A stretch of DNA of 48,000 bases from the NCBI RefSeq assembly GCF_913055755.1, contig NZ_CAJXKH010000016.1, positions 1 to 48,000 on the forward strand, read 5' to 3'. The translations under genes and the position numbers were made by a program. The stretch is from an uncultured Microbulbifer sp. (GTDB lineage Bacteria > Pseudomonadota > Gammaproteobacteria > Pseudomonadales > Cellvibrionaceae). Positions 17,966 to 26,197 of the stretch are shown one piece after another (the stretch's first letter is position 1; every line of letters starts with the position of its first letter). A model generated the notes under the pieces. That model made no database searches and had not been told where the DNA came from. It saw only the letters and a program-made list of their open reading frames with translations.

Positions 17966-20938
17966 ATGTTCCAGAAGACGAAGTTGAGCTCTTTGTTCCA
18001 GAGTACGACCTCAACAACACTTTCACGCTCGGCTGCGGCAGTGGCTGGTGTACTGTTCTCAGTTTCCGTTGCAGCCCAGCAGTCGGGAAGCATCGAGGGT
18101 ACTGTCTACCTCGACGAGCAGGTTGAAGCGGCCGGTGTGACCATTACCGCCTCGAGCCCGGTAATGCCGAAAAGCCGTACGGTGGAAACCGATGCGGACG
18201 GCGAATTCAAATTGCCGGCGCTGATTCCCGGTACATATACACTGACCCTGACTACCGAAGACGGTCTTACCCGCACGGTCACCACCAAGGTACTGCTGGA
18301 TCAGCGTTCCAGCGTTTCGGTGATGATGGCTCCGGAAGTTGCCGAAGGAGTTGAGGAGGTGGTTGTCACCGGTCAGGTTGTCACCGCGGGGGGCAACGCG
18401 TCCCTGTCCAACGCCATTGGCGGAGATGTGATCGAGTCGCTGCCGATCGGCCAGGACCTGCGTGACCTGATGAAGCTCGCACCCGGCGTCCAGTACACGC
18501 AAAACTCGGTTCGTGGTCCCAGTGCCGGTGGTAGCGGTCAGGACAACGTATACATGTTTGACGGTGTGAACGTCACTCTGCCGATGTTCGGTACGCTCTC
18601 CGCCGAGCCTTCCAGCCAGGACGTGGAGCAGTTCTCTGTCGAGCGCGGTGGCGCGCGGGCGATCGGCTTTAACCGCTCCGGTGGTATCAAGGTCAACACC
18701 AAGACCAAGTCCGGTACCAATGAATACAAGGGCAGTGTGGAATACAAGTTCCAGACTGCTGATATGCGGGAAAGAACCAAAGCGGGCACCAAGGCTGAAA
18801 CCGATTACAGCTGGATGACCGCCAATATGGGTGGTCCGATTATTGAGGACCAGCTGTTTTTCTATGGTTCGTATTACGGACCGCGTTCGAGTCGGGACAA
18901 TAAGGAAACCGCCTACGGCCCAACCAAGGATTATTCCAGCGAGCGCGACGAGTACTACGGCAAGCTGACCTGGGCTCCGATCGAAAGCGTGCTCGTGAAT
19001 GCTGCTTATCGCACCTCTGATCGTGTCAATGAGGGCGCGTCAATCAGTTTTGACGAGGCAGACTCCGTCTCCGTGGGTGAAGAGGCCGGTATGGACATCC
19101 TGACTCTGGATGGCTCCTGGCTGATCAACGACGACACCACAGTGACCTTCCAGTACAGTGATTATGCTAACGAGACTGCCGGTGTCCCCGACAGCATGCT
19201 GGGTGTGCAGCCGGCTGTCGGTCAGGCGTTGGATCTCGCCAATCTGGATCAGATGGGCTACTTCAATGTGCCGGACTTGAGTACTGACGACCCCGCTTGG
19301 AATACCATCGTCCAGCCTTACGTCAACCTGTACGGGTACGACGAGAACGGAACATTGACTGGCGGTGGTGGTGTTGGTGGCTATTACCAGTCCAACATCC
19401 AGAATTTCTACCGCAAAAGTTTCGATCTGGCTCTGGACCACACTCTGGAAATCGGCTCAACCTCCCACGAGATTCACGTGGGTTACCAGTGGTCTGAAGG
19501 CCACGAAGAGCTGGCTCGCACCTCGAATGGTTGGGGCTCCATCAGTGTGATCGATGGCGTTGCGGATGCCGACGCGCCGGAGAATGCACGATTCCGTGCC
19601 TATACCGAACAGATGAGCCTTGTCAGCGCAGATGGCACAAGGGTTCCGCCGATCAACTCCTACACCGAATCACAGAACTTCGAGATCAACGATTCCATCG
19701 CCTGGGGTGACTTCATCTTTGATGTGGGTTTCCTGATCAGCCAGGACACCCTGTATGGCCAGGGCCTGCGCGAAGCCGACACGCTGTCCGGTTATGAAGG
19801 GGATCCGGGCAACAAGTACGAAATGTACAAGGTTGACTGGAAAGACATGATCCAGCCGCGCCTGGGTGTAACCTGGTCCTACAACGAGAGCGGCACTGTG
19901 TTCGCCAGCTTCGCCCAGTACAACCCGGCTGCTTCCTCGCTGGCTCGAGCGGCCTCCTGGGATCGCAATAGCCAGGCCACGCTGGAAGTCTATTGGGATG
20001 AAGATGGTAACTTCATCAGTTCCGCGCCTCGTGAAGGTTCTTCCGGCAAATTGTTTGCCGACGACCTGGATCCCCGTCGCGTTGACGAGCTGACCGTGGG
20101 TACCACCAAGGAATTCGACAACGGTATCAGCCTGCGCTCCCATGTTCGCTACCGTGAAGGCTCTCACTTCTGGGAAGACACCTGGAACGGTTCGCGGGCT
20201 TACGGGTGCTACGGTGAAAATGACCAGTTCTGTGTCCCGGATGAAATTGCAGCGAAAGGCGACTACATCCCGGATCTTGATGAGAAGCTCGACCAGATCG
20301 GCAGTGGTTCAACTTATGTAATCGCCGAACTGGACGATGCTTACACAAAGTATCTGGAATTCAGCCTGGAAGCTTCCTGGGTGGGTGAGCGCACTTACCT
20401 GAATGCGTCCTACACTCGCAGCCGTTACCGGGGTAACTTTGACCAGGACAACACCACCTGGACAAATGATGCCAATACATTCATTGGTTCATCCTATCTC
20501 GCAGATGGCAAGGGTCGTCAGGTTTGGGATTACAAGGACGGCACGCTTCGCGGTGACAAGCCGAACCTGTTTAAATTCTTCGGCCAGTACACTCTGGACT
20601 GGAAGGCCAACGTTGGTGCGTATTTCGTGTACCAGTCCGGTGAGCCCTGGGAGGCGTGGGATGGCAGCATCTACGGCTACTCCAGCTCCACCAACCGCTA
20701 CGCTGAGCCGGCAGGTAGCCGTCGCACCGATAGCCACTGGCAGATGGACCTGAACTACACGCAGAACTTCAATGTGTACGCCGATTACACTCTGAAATTC
20801 CGCGCGGACCTGTTCAACGTGTTTGATCGCCAGACCGGCTACAACATCGATCCGGAAGTGGGCTACTACGCCTTCGGTGAGCCGCGTAGTCACTACGACC
20901 CCCGTCGCCTGCAGTTGTCCGTAGGTATGGACTTCTGA
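17966..20938 (+). CDS. TonB-dependent receptor 2, Oar-like with carboxypeptidase-regulatory domain
   Basis: A 990-residue outer membrane receptor. The signal peptide ends near FSVSVAAQQ. Residues about 45-120 form a carboxypeptidase-regulatory-like beta-sandwich (GSIEGTVYLDEQVEAAGVTITASS, then TDADGEFKLPALIPGTYTLTL). A TonB-box-like EEVVVTGQVV and a plug (SLPIGQDLRDLMKLAPGVQY, NVYMFDGVNVT) come next. The barrel ends in LQLSVGMDF with a C-terminal phenylalanine. This is the Oar/SusC-like layout used for large or oligomeric substrates. The ATG at 17966 has GGGAGG upstream. It lies between the amidase and NlpC/P60 genes with a perfect operator copy in its promoter region, so muropeptides or larger murein fragments are the likely cargo (inference). 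Confidence 0.93.
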   Translation: MFQKTKLSSLFQSTTSTTLSRSAAAVAGVLFSVSVAAQQSGSIEGTVYLDEQVEAAGVTITASSPVMPKSRTVETDADGEFKLPALIPGTYTLTLTTEDGLTRTVTTKVLLDQRSSVSVMMAPEVAEGVEEVVVTGQVVTAGGNASLSNAIGGDVIESLPIGQDLRDLMKLAPGVQYTQNSVRGPSAGGSGQDNVYMFDGVNVTLPMFGTLSAEPSSQDVEQFSVERGGARAIGFNRSGGIKVNTKTKSGTNEYKGSVEYKFQTADMRERTKAGTKAETDYSWMTANMGGPIIEDQLFFYGSYYGPRSSRDNKETAYGPTKDYSSERDEYYGKLTWAPIESVLVNAAYRTSDRVNEGASISFDEADSVSVGEEAGMDILTLDGSWLINDDTTVTFQYSDYANETAGVPDSMLGVQPAVGQALDLANLDQMGYFNVPDLSTDDPAWNTIVQPYVNLYGYDENGTLTGGGGVGGYYQSNIQNFYRKSFDLALDHTLEIGSTSHEIHVGYQWSEGHEELARTSNGWGSISVIDGVADADAPENARFRAYTEQMSLVSADGTRVPPINSYTESQNFEINDSIAWGDFIFDVGFLISQDTLYGQGLREADTLSGYEGDPGNKYEMYKVDWKDMIQPRLGVTWSYNESGTVFASFAQYNPAASSLARAASWDRNSQATLEVYWDEDGNFISSAPREGSSGKLFADDLDPRRVDELTVGTTKEFDNGISLRSHVRYREGSHFWEDTWNGSRAYGCYGENDQFCVPDEIAAKGDYIPDLDEKLDQIGSGSTYVIAELDDAYTKYLEFSLEASWVGERTYLNASYTRSRYRGNFDQDNTTWTNDANTFIGSSYLADGKGRQVWDYKDGTLRGDKPNLFKFFGQYTLDWKANVGAYFVYQSGEPWEAWDGSIYGYSSSTNRYAEPAGSRRTDSHWQMDLNYTQNFNVYADYTLKFRADLFNVFDRQTGYNIDPEVGYYAFGEPRSHYDPRRLQLSVGMDF

Positions 20939-20984
20939 TTCGCGAGGAGTTTCTTGTAGAACTCTTTTGTTGAGCTTGCAAATT

Positions 20985-21009
20985 GCCCCGGCTTTGCCGG
21001 GGCTTTTTT
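20985..21009 (+). terminator. terminator of TonB receptor 2
   Basis: GCCCCGGC-TTT-GCCGGGGC is followed by TTTTTT, 47 bases after the receptor stop. It separates the receptor from the next operon, which has its own operator. Confidence 0.92.
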
Positions 21010-21075
21010 GTAAAGAGAACATGGGAAAGTGCATTGAACGCATTGATGAATAATTATTTTTTTTAAAATTTTTTG

Positions 21076-21090
21076 TGAATAATTTATTCC
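21076..21090 (+). promoter_or_regulatory. palindromic operator before the NlpC/P60 operon
   Basis: TGAATAATTTATTCC matches 11 of 12 defined positions of GGAATA-N3-TATTCC, 78 bases upstream of the NlpC/P60 start. A second AT-rich half-site-like stretch (GAATAATTATTTT) lies about 30 bases earlier. Confidence 0.7.
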
Positions 21091-21167
21091 TGGATGTAAC
21101 AGGTTGCGTTACAATCTGTGATTGAACGGAATTTTTTATCTGGGCAGCGTTAATTAGGTCGACCGTT

Positions 21168-22619
21168 ATGCGTGTTAAAAAACTGGTCATCGCTTATGCA
21201 GCTTCTTTCGCTGCAATACTGTCTCTTGTTGCCTGCGATGCAACAGAGAGGCAGGCGGAGAAGGGTACGTCCGCTTCACCTGCGGGCGCATTTGAATACG
21301 TCAGCGATGTTCCCGGAATCACGGAAGCGATGTTGCAGCCTGGATTTTGGCAGCAACGCTTGCGCGACGACAGTGAGCGGATGTCCGCTCAACAAATCCG
21401 CGACTTTAATTCTGCCAGTCTCGCGGATGATCCCAACCTTTATCGAATCGATGATTTTCCGCAGGAGATGTCGGGAGATCAGGTTGTTGCGCTGATAGAC
21501 AAGGTAAGCAGGCCGGCTTCCAGCCCCCGTTTTTTTGCTGATGGAAATGACGTCGTCGCCTCCGATTATGCGGAATTTGATGAGGCGGTTCAGCGTGATC
21601 GGGTACCGGAGCTGGTCCCGGTTCGCTGGGGCGTTGTTGTTGCGCGCGCAAGCATGCGCAGTTACCCAACCCATGCCCGAGTGCTGAAGAGTGTCGAAGA
21701 CCGGGACCTGGACCGATTCCAGGAAACCGGCGTATTTCCCGGTCAGCGCTTGGCAATTCTGCACGAGAGCGCCGACGGTCAGTGGTGGTTCGCGGTGAAC
21801 TATCACTACGCGGCCTGGCTGCCGAAGAGCGCGGTTGCCATCGGCGAGCGTGAACAAATCAATCAGTGGTTCAACCGGTCGCCCCGCCTGACCGTCACCG
21901 GTGCCCAGGTGCGCACGAATTTCAATCCCGAGGAAGCCCGCACTTCACAGGTACTGCTGGATATGGGTGTTTCTCTGCCGCTGCTGAGTGCAGCGGAGGT
22001 GGGGCACAATGTTCACGGCCAGAACCCCCACGCCAGTTATATTGTCTCGTTGCCGGTACGCAGCGACAGCGGTGCACTGGAGTTTGAGCCGACGCTGGTG
22101 GGGCGCGGACAGGATGTTACCGTTGGCCATCTGAGCTATCGCCCTTCGCTCGTGCTGCAGCAGGCATTCAAATTTCTCGGCGAGCGTTACGGCTGGGGGC
22201 ACGATTACAACGGTCGCGACTGCACCGGCTTTGTGGGCGAGGTGTACAAATCCTTCGGCCTGCTGATGCCGCGCAATTCCGGCCAGCAGGGCAAGGGCGA
22301 ATATGCTCCCACCAAACGCTTTGCCGAGGGTGACCAGACGGCTCGCGAAGCGGCGCTGGCGGAACTATCGGTAGGTGACCTTATCTACATCCCCGGCCAT
22401 GTGATGATGTACCTGGGAGAGGTCGACGGTGAGCCTTTCGTTATCCACGACGTGACCGGATTGAGCTATTACACCGAAAACGCCGGAGCCGCCGGCGACG
22501 AATCACATTTTTATCGGGGCACCTTATCCGGTGTTTCGGTCACGCCATTGACGCCGCTGCATCTCTCCCGGGAGAAGAGCTTCGTCGAGGCGATTTACGC
22601 AATAAAAACCATTATCTGA
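21168..22619 (+). CDS. SH3-NlpC/P60 murein endopeptidase lipoprotein
   Basis: A 483-residue cysteine peptidase expected to cut the gamma-D-Glu-diaminopimelate bond of murein stem peptides. The N-terminal lipoprotein signal ends in LVAC (C23). A helical N-terminal domain follows, then the first SH3b domain (VRWGVVVARASMRSYPTHA...DRFQETGVFPGQRLAILHES, WWFAVNYHYAAWLPKSAVA). A second SH3b-like part and the NlpC/P60 domain complete the order (GWGHDYNGRDCTGF with catalytic C352; PGHVMMYLG with H411). This is the NLPC_P60 N / SH3b1 / SH3b2 / NlpC-P60 order of the structurally known SH3-type endopeptidases. It starts an operon with the epimerase 11 bases downstream and a regulator after that, so its L-Ala-D-Glu product feeds directly to the next enzyme. 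Confidence 0.92.
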   Translation: MRVKKLVIAYAASFAAILSLVACDATERQAEKGTSASPAGAFEYVSDVPGITEAMLQPGFWQQRLRDDSERMSAQQIRDFNSASLADDPNLYRIDDFPQEMSGDQVVALIDKVSRPASSPRFFADGNDVVASDYAEFDEAVQRDRVPELVPVRWGVVVARASMRSYPTHARVLKSVEDRDLDRFQETGVFPGQRLAILHESADGQWWFAVNYHYAAWLPKSAVAIGEREQINQWFNRSPRLTVTGAQVRTNFNPEEARTSQVLLDMGVSLPLLSAAEVGHNVHGQNPHASYIVSLPVRSDSGALEFEPTLVGRGQDVTVGHLSYRPSLVLQQAFKFLGERYGWGHDYNGRDCTGFVGEVYKSFGLLMPRNSGQQGKGEYAPTKRFAEGDQTAREAALAELSVGDLIYIPGHVMMYLGEVDGEPFVIHDVTGLSYYTENAGAAGDESHFYRGTLSGVSVTPLTPLHLSREKSFVEAIYAIKTII

Positions 22620-22630
22620 CCGGTACTGCA

Positions 22631-23725
22631 ATGAAAATAGTCGACGTAAAACTGGGCATGTTGCGAGTCCCCCTGGTGACTCCCTTCAAAACCGCGCTGC
22701 GCACGGTGGACGCCGTGGAAGATGTGGTTGTCATGCTGGAAACGGACACCGGGCATATCGGATATGGCAATGCGCCGGCCACGGCGGTGATTACCGGGGA
22801 TACCCACGGCTCGGTAATCGAGGCGGTGCGCACGGTATTCACGCCGCTGCTGCTCGGCCAGAGTGTGGCGGACCTCAACCGTCTCACCAGGCAGATCCAG
22901 GGGGCGATGATCAACAACACCAGCGCCAAGGCGGCGGTGGAGATTGCGCTCTACGACCTGTTTGCGCAGAGCTACAAAACCCCCCTGTACCGTATTCTGG
23001 GCGGCGGTGAGAGCAGCCTGACCACCGATATCACCATCAGCGTGGACTATATCGACAAGATGGTGGCGGATGCGGAAAGTGCGGTGGAGCGCGGGTTTGA
23101 AATCCTGAAGCTGAAAGTGGGCAAGGACATCGGCCTGGATATCGAGCGTATCAAGGCGGTCTACGCCGCGGTGAAAGGCCGCGCCCTGCTGCGTCTCGAC
23201 GCCAATCAGGGCTGGAGCCCGAAGCAGGCGGTACTGGCTATCCGTGGCCTGGAAGACGCGGGGGTGTTGCTGGAGCTGGTAGAGCAACCGGTCAAGGCTA
23301 ACAACCTGGAGGGCATGCACTACATCTCCGAGCGGGTAAAAACCCCGATCATGGCCGATGAAAGTATTTTCGGGCCCCATGAGGTGATGGATATCATCCA
23401 GCGCCGCGCGGCAGACATCATCAATATCAAGTTGATGAAGACCGGTGGTATTTCCAACGCGCTGAAAATCGCCGACCTGGCCGGCCTTTACGATGTGGAG
23501 TGTATGGTGGGCTGTATGCTGGAAACCAGTATCGGGGTTTCCGCCGCGGCACACATGGCCGCGGCCAAGGCGCCGGTGGTGTCCAAACTCGACCTGGATG
23601 TTCCGTCCCTGTGCAATTTTGACCCTGTGGTCGGTGGCGCGACCTATAAGGATGCGGATATCATTCTGAATGAAACGCCCGGCCTGGGCATCGAGCATAT
23701 AGAGGGCCTGCAATTACTGGCATAA
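22631..23725 (+). CDS. L-Ala-D/L-Glu (dipeptide) epimerase
   Basis: A 364-residue enolase-superfamily enzyme of the muconate-lactonising subgroup, cytoplasmic (no signal). The paired lysines are K160 and K162 in LKLKVGKD. Metal ligands D190 (RLDANQGW), E218 (LVEQPV) and D243 (IMADESIFGP) follow, with the acid/base lysine K267 in NIKLMKTGG. Both faces having lysine is what allows 1,1-proton transfer epimerisation. The family converts L-Ala-D-Glu from murein to L-Ala-L-Glu so ordinary dipeptidases can use it. The position between the NlpC/P60 gene and an RpiR regulator supports that substrate, though other dipeptides are possible. Spacing of 11 bases suggests translational coupling. Confidence 0.93.
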   Translation: MKIVDVKLGMLRVPLVTPFKTALRTVDAVEDVVVMLETDTGHIGYGNAPATAVITGDTHGSVIEAVRTVFTPLLLGQSVADLNRLTRQIQGAMINNTSAKAAVEIALYDLFAQSYKTPLYRILGGGESSLTTDITISVDYIDKMVADAESAVERGFEILKLKVGKDIGLDIERIKAVYAAVKGRALLRLDANQGWSPKQAVLAIRGLEDAGVLLELVEQPVKANNLEGMHYISERVKTPIMADESIFGPHEVMDIIQRRAADIINIKLMKTGGISNALKIADLAGLYDVECMVGCMLETSIGVSAAAHMAAAKAPVVSKLDLDVPSLCNFDPVVGGATYKDADIILNETPGLGIEHIEGLQLLA

Positions 23726-23757
23726 CTGCCGGTAACTGCAGTGCGAAACGGCACCCC

Positions 23758-24543
23758 ATGACCTGTCTTTTAAAAATGCGCGCGATGCGCGACCAGATGT
23801 CGGTGAACGAACGCAAGCTTGCGGACTTCATTCTCGACAATACCCAGCTGCTGCGGGACTACTCATCTTCGCAGCTGGCGGATGCGGTGGGCGTGAGTCA
23901 ATCCAGTGTGGTGAAGTTCTCCCAGAAACTTGGATACCGGGGCTACCCCAGTCTCAAGCTGGCCGTATATGAATCCTATGCCGGTGCTGGCCTGTCCAAA
24001 GATGAGGAGCAGGCCAGGCATTTCGCCCAGTCCGACAGTCCGCTCAGTGCCCTGGGCCAGAAAAAACTGGAGGTGTTGGAAAACACCGTCAATATCAATG
24101 AGTCTGAGCAGTTCAGTGCCGCGGTTGAAGCGATTCGCTCCGCGCGCTGTATCCAGATTTCCGCCTGCCCGGGTTCCGTATCCGTAGCGCGCTACCTGAC
24201 CCATCAGCTGCTGGAGCTGGGCTGTTGGGCGGTATTCGATGAAGGTGGGCAGTTACAGCGCCGCATCTCCGAGTCCCTGCGGGATGAGGACCTGCTGTGC
24301 ATCCTGTGTGATTTCGGTGGTGAAGAGGCGCTAGTGGATGTCGCCAACCGCGCCCGTGAGCACGGGGTCAGGGTGCTGAGTCTTACCCGCTACAACTACA
24401 ACGCAGCCAGTATCCACTCTGATATCCGGCTTTACGTGGTGCCCTCGGAGGACGACGAGGCCCTGCAGCGCCTGCTGTTCCGCTCTGCCCAGTTGCACGT
24501 GATCGAGGGCCTGATCAGCGGCTTGCTGGAGAGCAACGGCTGA
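23758..24543 (+). CDS. RpiR/MurR-family transcriptional regulator 1
   Basis: A 261-residue regulator with an N-terminal RpiR HTH domain and a C-terminal SIS domain. The HTH region GVSQSSVVKFSQKLGYRGY (residues 45-63) is identical to the one in the second regulator of this locus. The SIS domain is degenerate: where the family has a serine-rich sugar-phosphate loop (SESG), this protein reads LCDFGGEEAL. It may therefore bind something other than a sugar phosphate, or nothing. The start at 23758 aligns residue by residue with the second regulator. It is the last gene of the operon that starts at 21168, and its stop is 1 base from the convergent transglutaminase stop. It probably binds the GGAATA-N3-TATTCC sites (inference). 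Confidence 0.9.
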   Translation: MTCLLKMRAMRDQMSVNERKLADFILDNTQLLRDYSSSQLADAVGVSQSSVVKFSQKLGYRGYPSLKLAVYESYAGAGLSKDEEQARHFAQSDSPLSALGQKKLEVLENTVNINESEQFSAAVEAIRSARCIQISACPGSVSVARYLTHQLLELGCWAVFDEGGQLQRRISESLRDEDLLCILCDFGGEEALVDVANRAREHGVRVLSLTRYNYNAASIHSDIRLYVVPSEDDEALQRLLFRSAQLHVIEGLISGLLESNG

Positions 24544-24544
24544 T

Positions 24545-26035
24545 TCACTGTTTGGCCGGCGCGGGGTCCAGCAGCTGCCAGTTCATGCTGTAGTCCCACT
24601 GATCGAAGTACAGGTTGCCGCCGCGCCATTCCACTTCCCCCCGCTGAGAGTCTACGGTTTCCGAGCGGAAATGGTGCTTGGCGGGGCTGAACTCCCTGCT
24701 GTAGTCGCTGTTGAAAATCAGCCGGTAACTGTCGATGCCGCCGAGGTAGAACCAGCGCTCCTGCGCGTTTTCGCTATTTAACAGACCGTGGGTCACATCC
24801 ATCGGCATCCAGCCGTAGGGTGCCAGATAAAACTCTCCCCAGTCGTGCATGGTGTCGAAGCCCTCGGGCGAGAACTCCCAGCCCGATTGCCAGCGGGCAG
24901 GGATGCCATTCATCCGCATCAGGGTAATCAATAGCAGTGTCTGCTGGCCACAATCCGCGTGTCCGGCTTCGGCGGCATAGCGGCTGATATTGCGGATGGT
25001 GGAGTATTCCCGCGCGCCGGCCCAGGGGATTTCATCCACATGGGCAAACAGCTTTTGCGCGATACGGTAAGGATTTTTTTCGTCGCCCACTATGCGCGCG
25101 GACAGTGAGCGCATTTGCGGGGAAAACTCGATGTGCGGCAGGCGCTCTGCCAGATAGGGTTCCAGTGCGCGGGAGTCCAGCGGTTCAATGGCCTCGGCGT
25201 CAATGCGGGTATAGCTGCTGAGGCTGTCGAAGCGGTAGCTGACCCTGAATTCCGTGGGCACCCCTTTTTTTGCGGTTTTTTCAAGGTAGATGGTGCGCTG
25301 CGGGTGCTCTGCCGCGGCCAGTTGGTGGGACTGGGGCTCGCTGCTGATCAGCTGGATGTTCTCCTGGCGTGCGGGCACCTCCTTTGGGAAGGGCAGCCAG
25401 GCGCGCACCGTTTCCCCCTCGGGTACCGCGTCGGCATCCACCGTGAGTGCGTATTCAATCTGGATACCCTGTTTCACCGGGGTGTCCCCGTTGATCACGG
25501 CACTGTGGTGCGGATGGCGCTGGTACAGCGGCGCCTTGTCGGTAAACCGGCGGTAGTCTGCGGTACGGGCCGCGGCTTCTTCGGAAATATGCACCAGGTT
25601 GTAGGCGGTCTTGCGAAAGTAACGGCGCTCGCCATTGATAGTTTTATATTCCAGCAGGCCTTCCCTGTCCCAGCGCGCGATATCTGTATCGGTGGCGTCC
25701 GGGATGTAGCGCTGGATGGATGGCAGCAGCTCTTCCGGTTTCAGGTTGAATTCCATTTCGATCCGACGCATGCGCTCGGCTTCAAATGCGAGCGCATCCC
25801 GGTGGCTGGTGACTGCGGCGTTATCTTGCATGTTTGCGTGCTCTGAGCCCGATGTTGGCTTGTGTGTACCGCTTTCTCTCACCGGTTGTCCTATCTGGGC
25901 TTTGGCGACCTGGTACTGCCCCTTGTCTATCAGTGTGCGAATTTCATCCAGCTCCGCGGCGAATGCGGGGGAGGCCAGTACGGTGGCCATGGCGAGTGCG
26001 TTAAACAGGGGGTGGCGAAGTGCTGCGCAGCGCAT
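24545..26035 (-). CDS. exported transglutaminase-like domain protein
   Basis: A 496-residue protein with a signal peptide (LFNALAMATVLASPAFAAEL). The N-terminal 200 residues are not recognised; they include a long polar helix and a stretch with WDREGLLEYKTINGERRYF. The middle is beta-rich (ALTVDADAVPEGETVRAWLPFPKE). The C-terminal third is a transglutaminase-like cysteine-protease fold with a complete triad: C362 in HADCGQQ, H397 in MHDWGEF, D413 in MPMDVTHG. Such proteins act as peptidases, amidases or cross-linkers. The ATG at 26035 is favoured by GGAG spacing; ATG 26047 has no SD. An operator copy lies 41 bases upstream. A role on murein peptides is inferred from context and is not documented to my knowledge. 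Confidence 0.85.
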   Translation of the reverse strand: MRCAALRHPLFNALAMATVLASPAFAAELDEIRTLIDKGQYQVAKAQIGQPVRESGTHKPTSGSEHANMQDNAAVTSHRDALAFEAERMRRIEMEFNLKPEELLPSIQRYIPDATDTDIARWDREGLLEYKTINGERRYFRKTAYNLVHISEEAAARTADYRRFTDKAPLYQRHPHHSAVINGDTPVKQGIQIEYALTVDADAVPEGETVRAWLPFPKEVPARQENIQLISSEPQSHQLAAAEHPQRTIYLEKTAKKGVPTEFRVSYRFDSLSSYTRIDAEAIEPLDSRALEPYLAERLPHIEFSPQMRSLSARIVGDEKNPYRIAQKLFAHVDEIPWAGAREYSTIRNISRYAAEAGHADCGQQTLLLITLMRMNGIPARWQSGWEFSPEGFDTMHDWGEFYLAPYGWMPMDVTHGLLNSENAQERWFYLGGIDSYRLIFNSDYSREFSPAKHHFRSETVDSQRGEVEWRGGNLYFDQWDYSMNWQLLDPAPAKQ

Positions 26036-26075
26036 GGGAGACTCCATTCTGAATCGAATTCGCAGAGAATCGATG

Positions 26076-26090
26076 GGAATATTTTATTAT
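26076..26090 (-). promoter_or_regulatory. palindromic operator before the transglutaminase gene
   Basis: GGAATATTTTATTAT matches 10 of 12 defined positions. It lies 41 bases upstream of the transglutaminase start, in the divergent region shared with the serine hydrolase. Confidence 0.55.
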
Positions 26091-26108
26091 TTACTTAAAA
26101 ATCCATGC

Positions 26109-26123
26109 TTGATAAATTATTCT
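26109..26123 (+). promoter_or_regulatory. palindromic operator before the serine hydrolase gene
   Basis: TTGATAAATTATTCT keeps 9 of 12 defined positions, 75 bases before the serine hydrolase start. It is centred 33 bases from the site at 26076, about three helical turns, so two dimers could bind the same face. Confidence 0.5.
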
Positions 26124-26197
26124 GATGCGCACATCGCGTCAACCCCGCAATTGTCCGGGGAAACTCCTTTAACCAATAAAAAAGCGGGATTGCCAAT

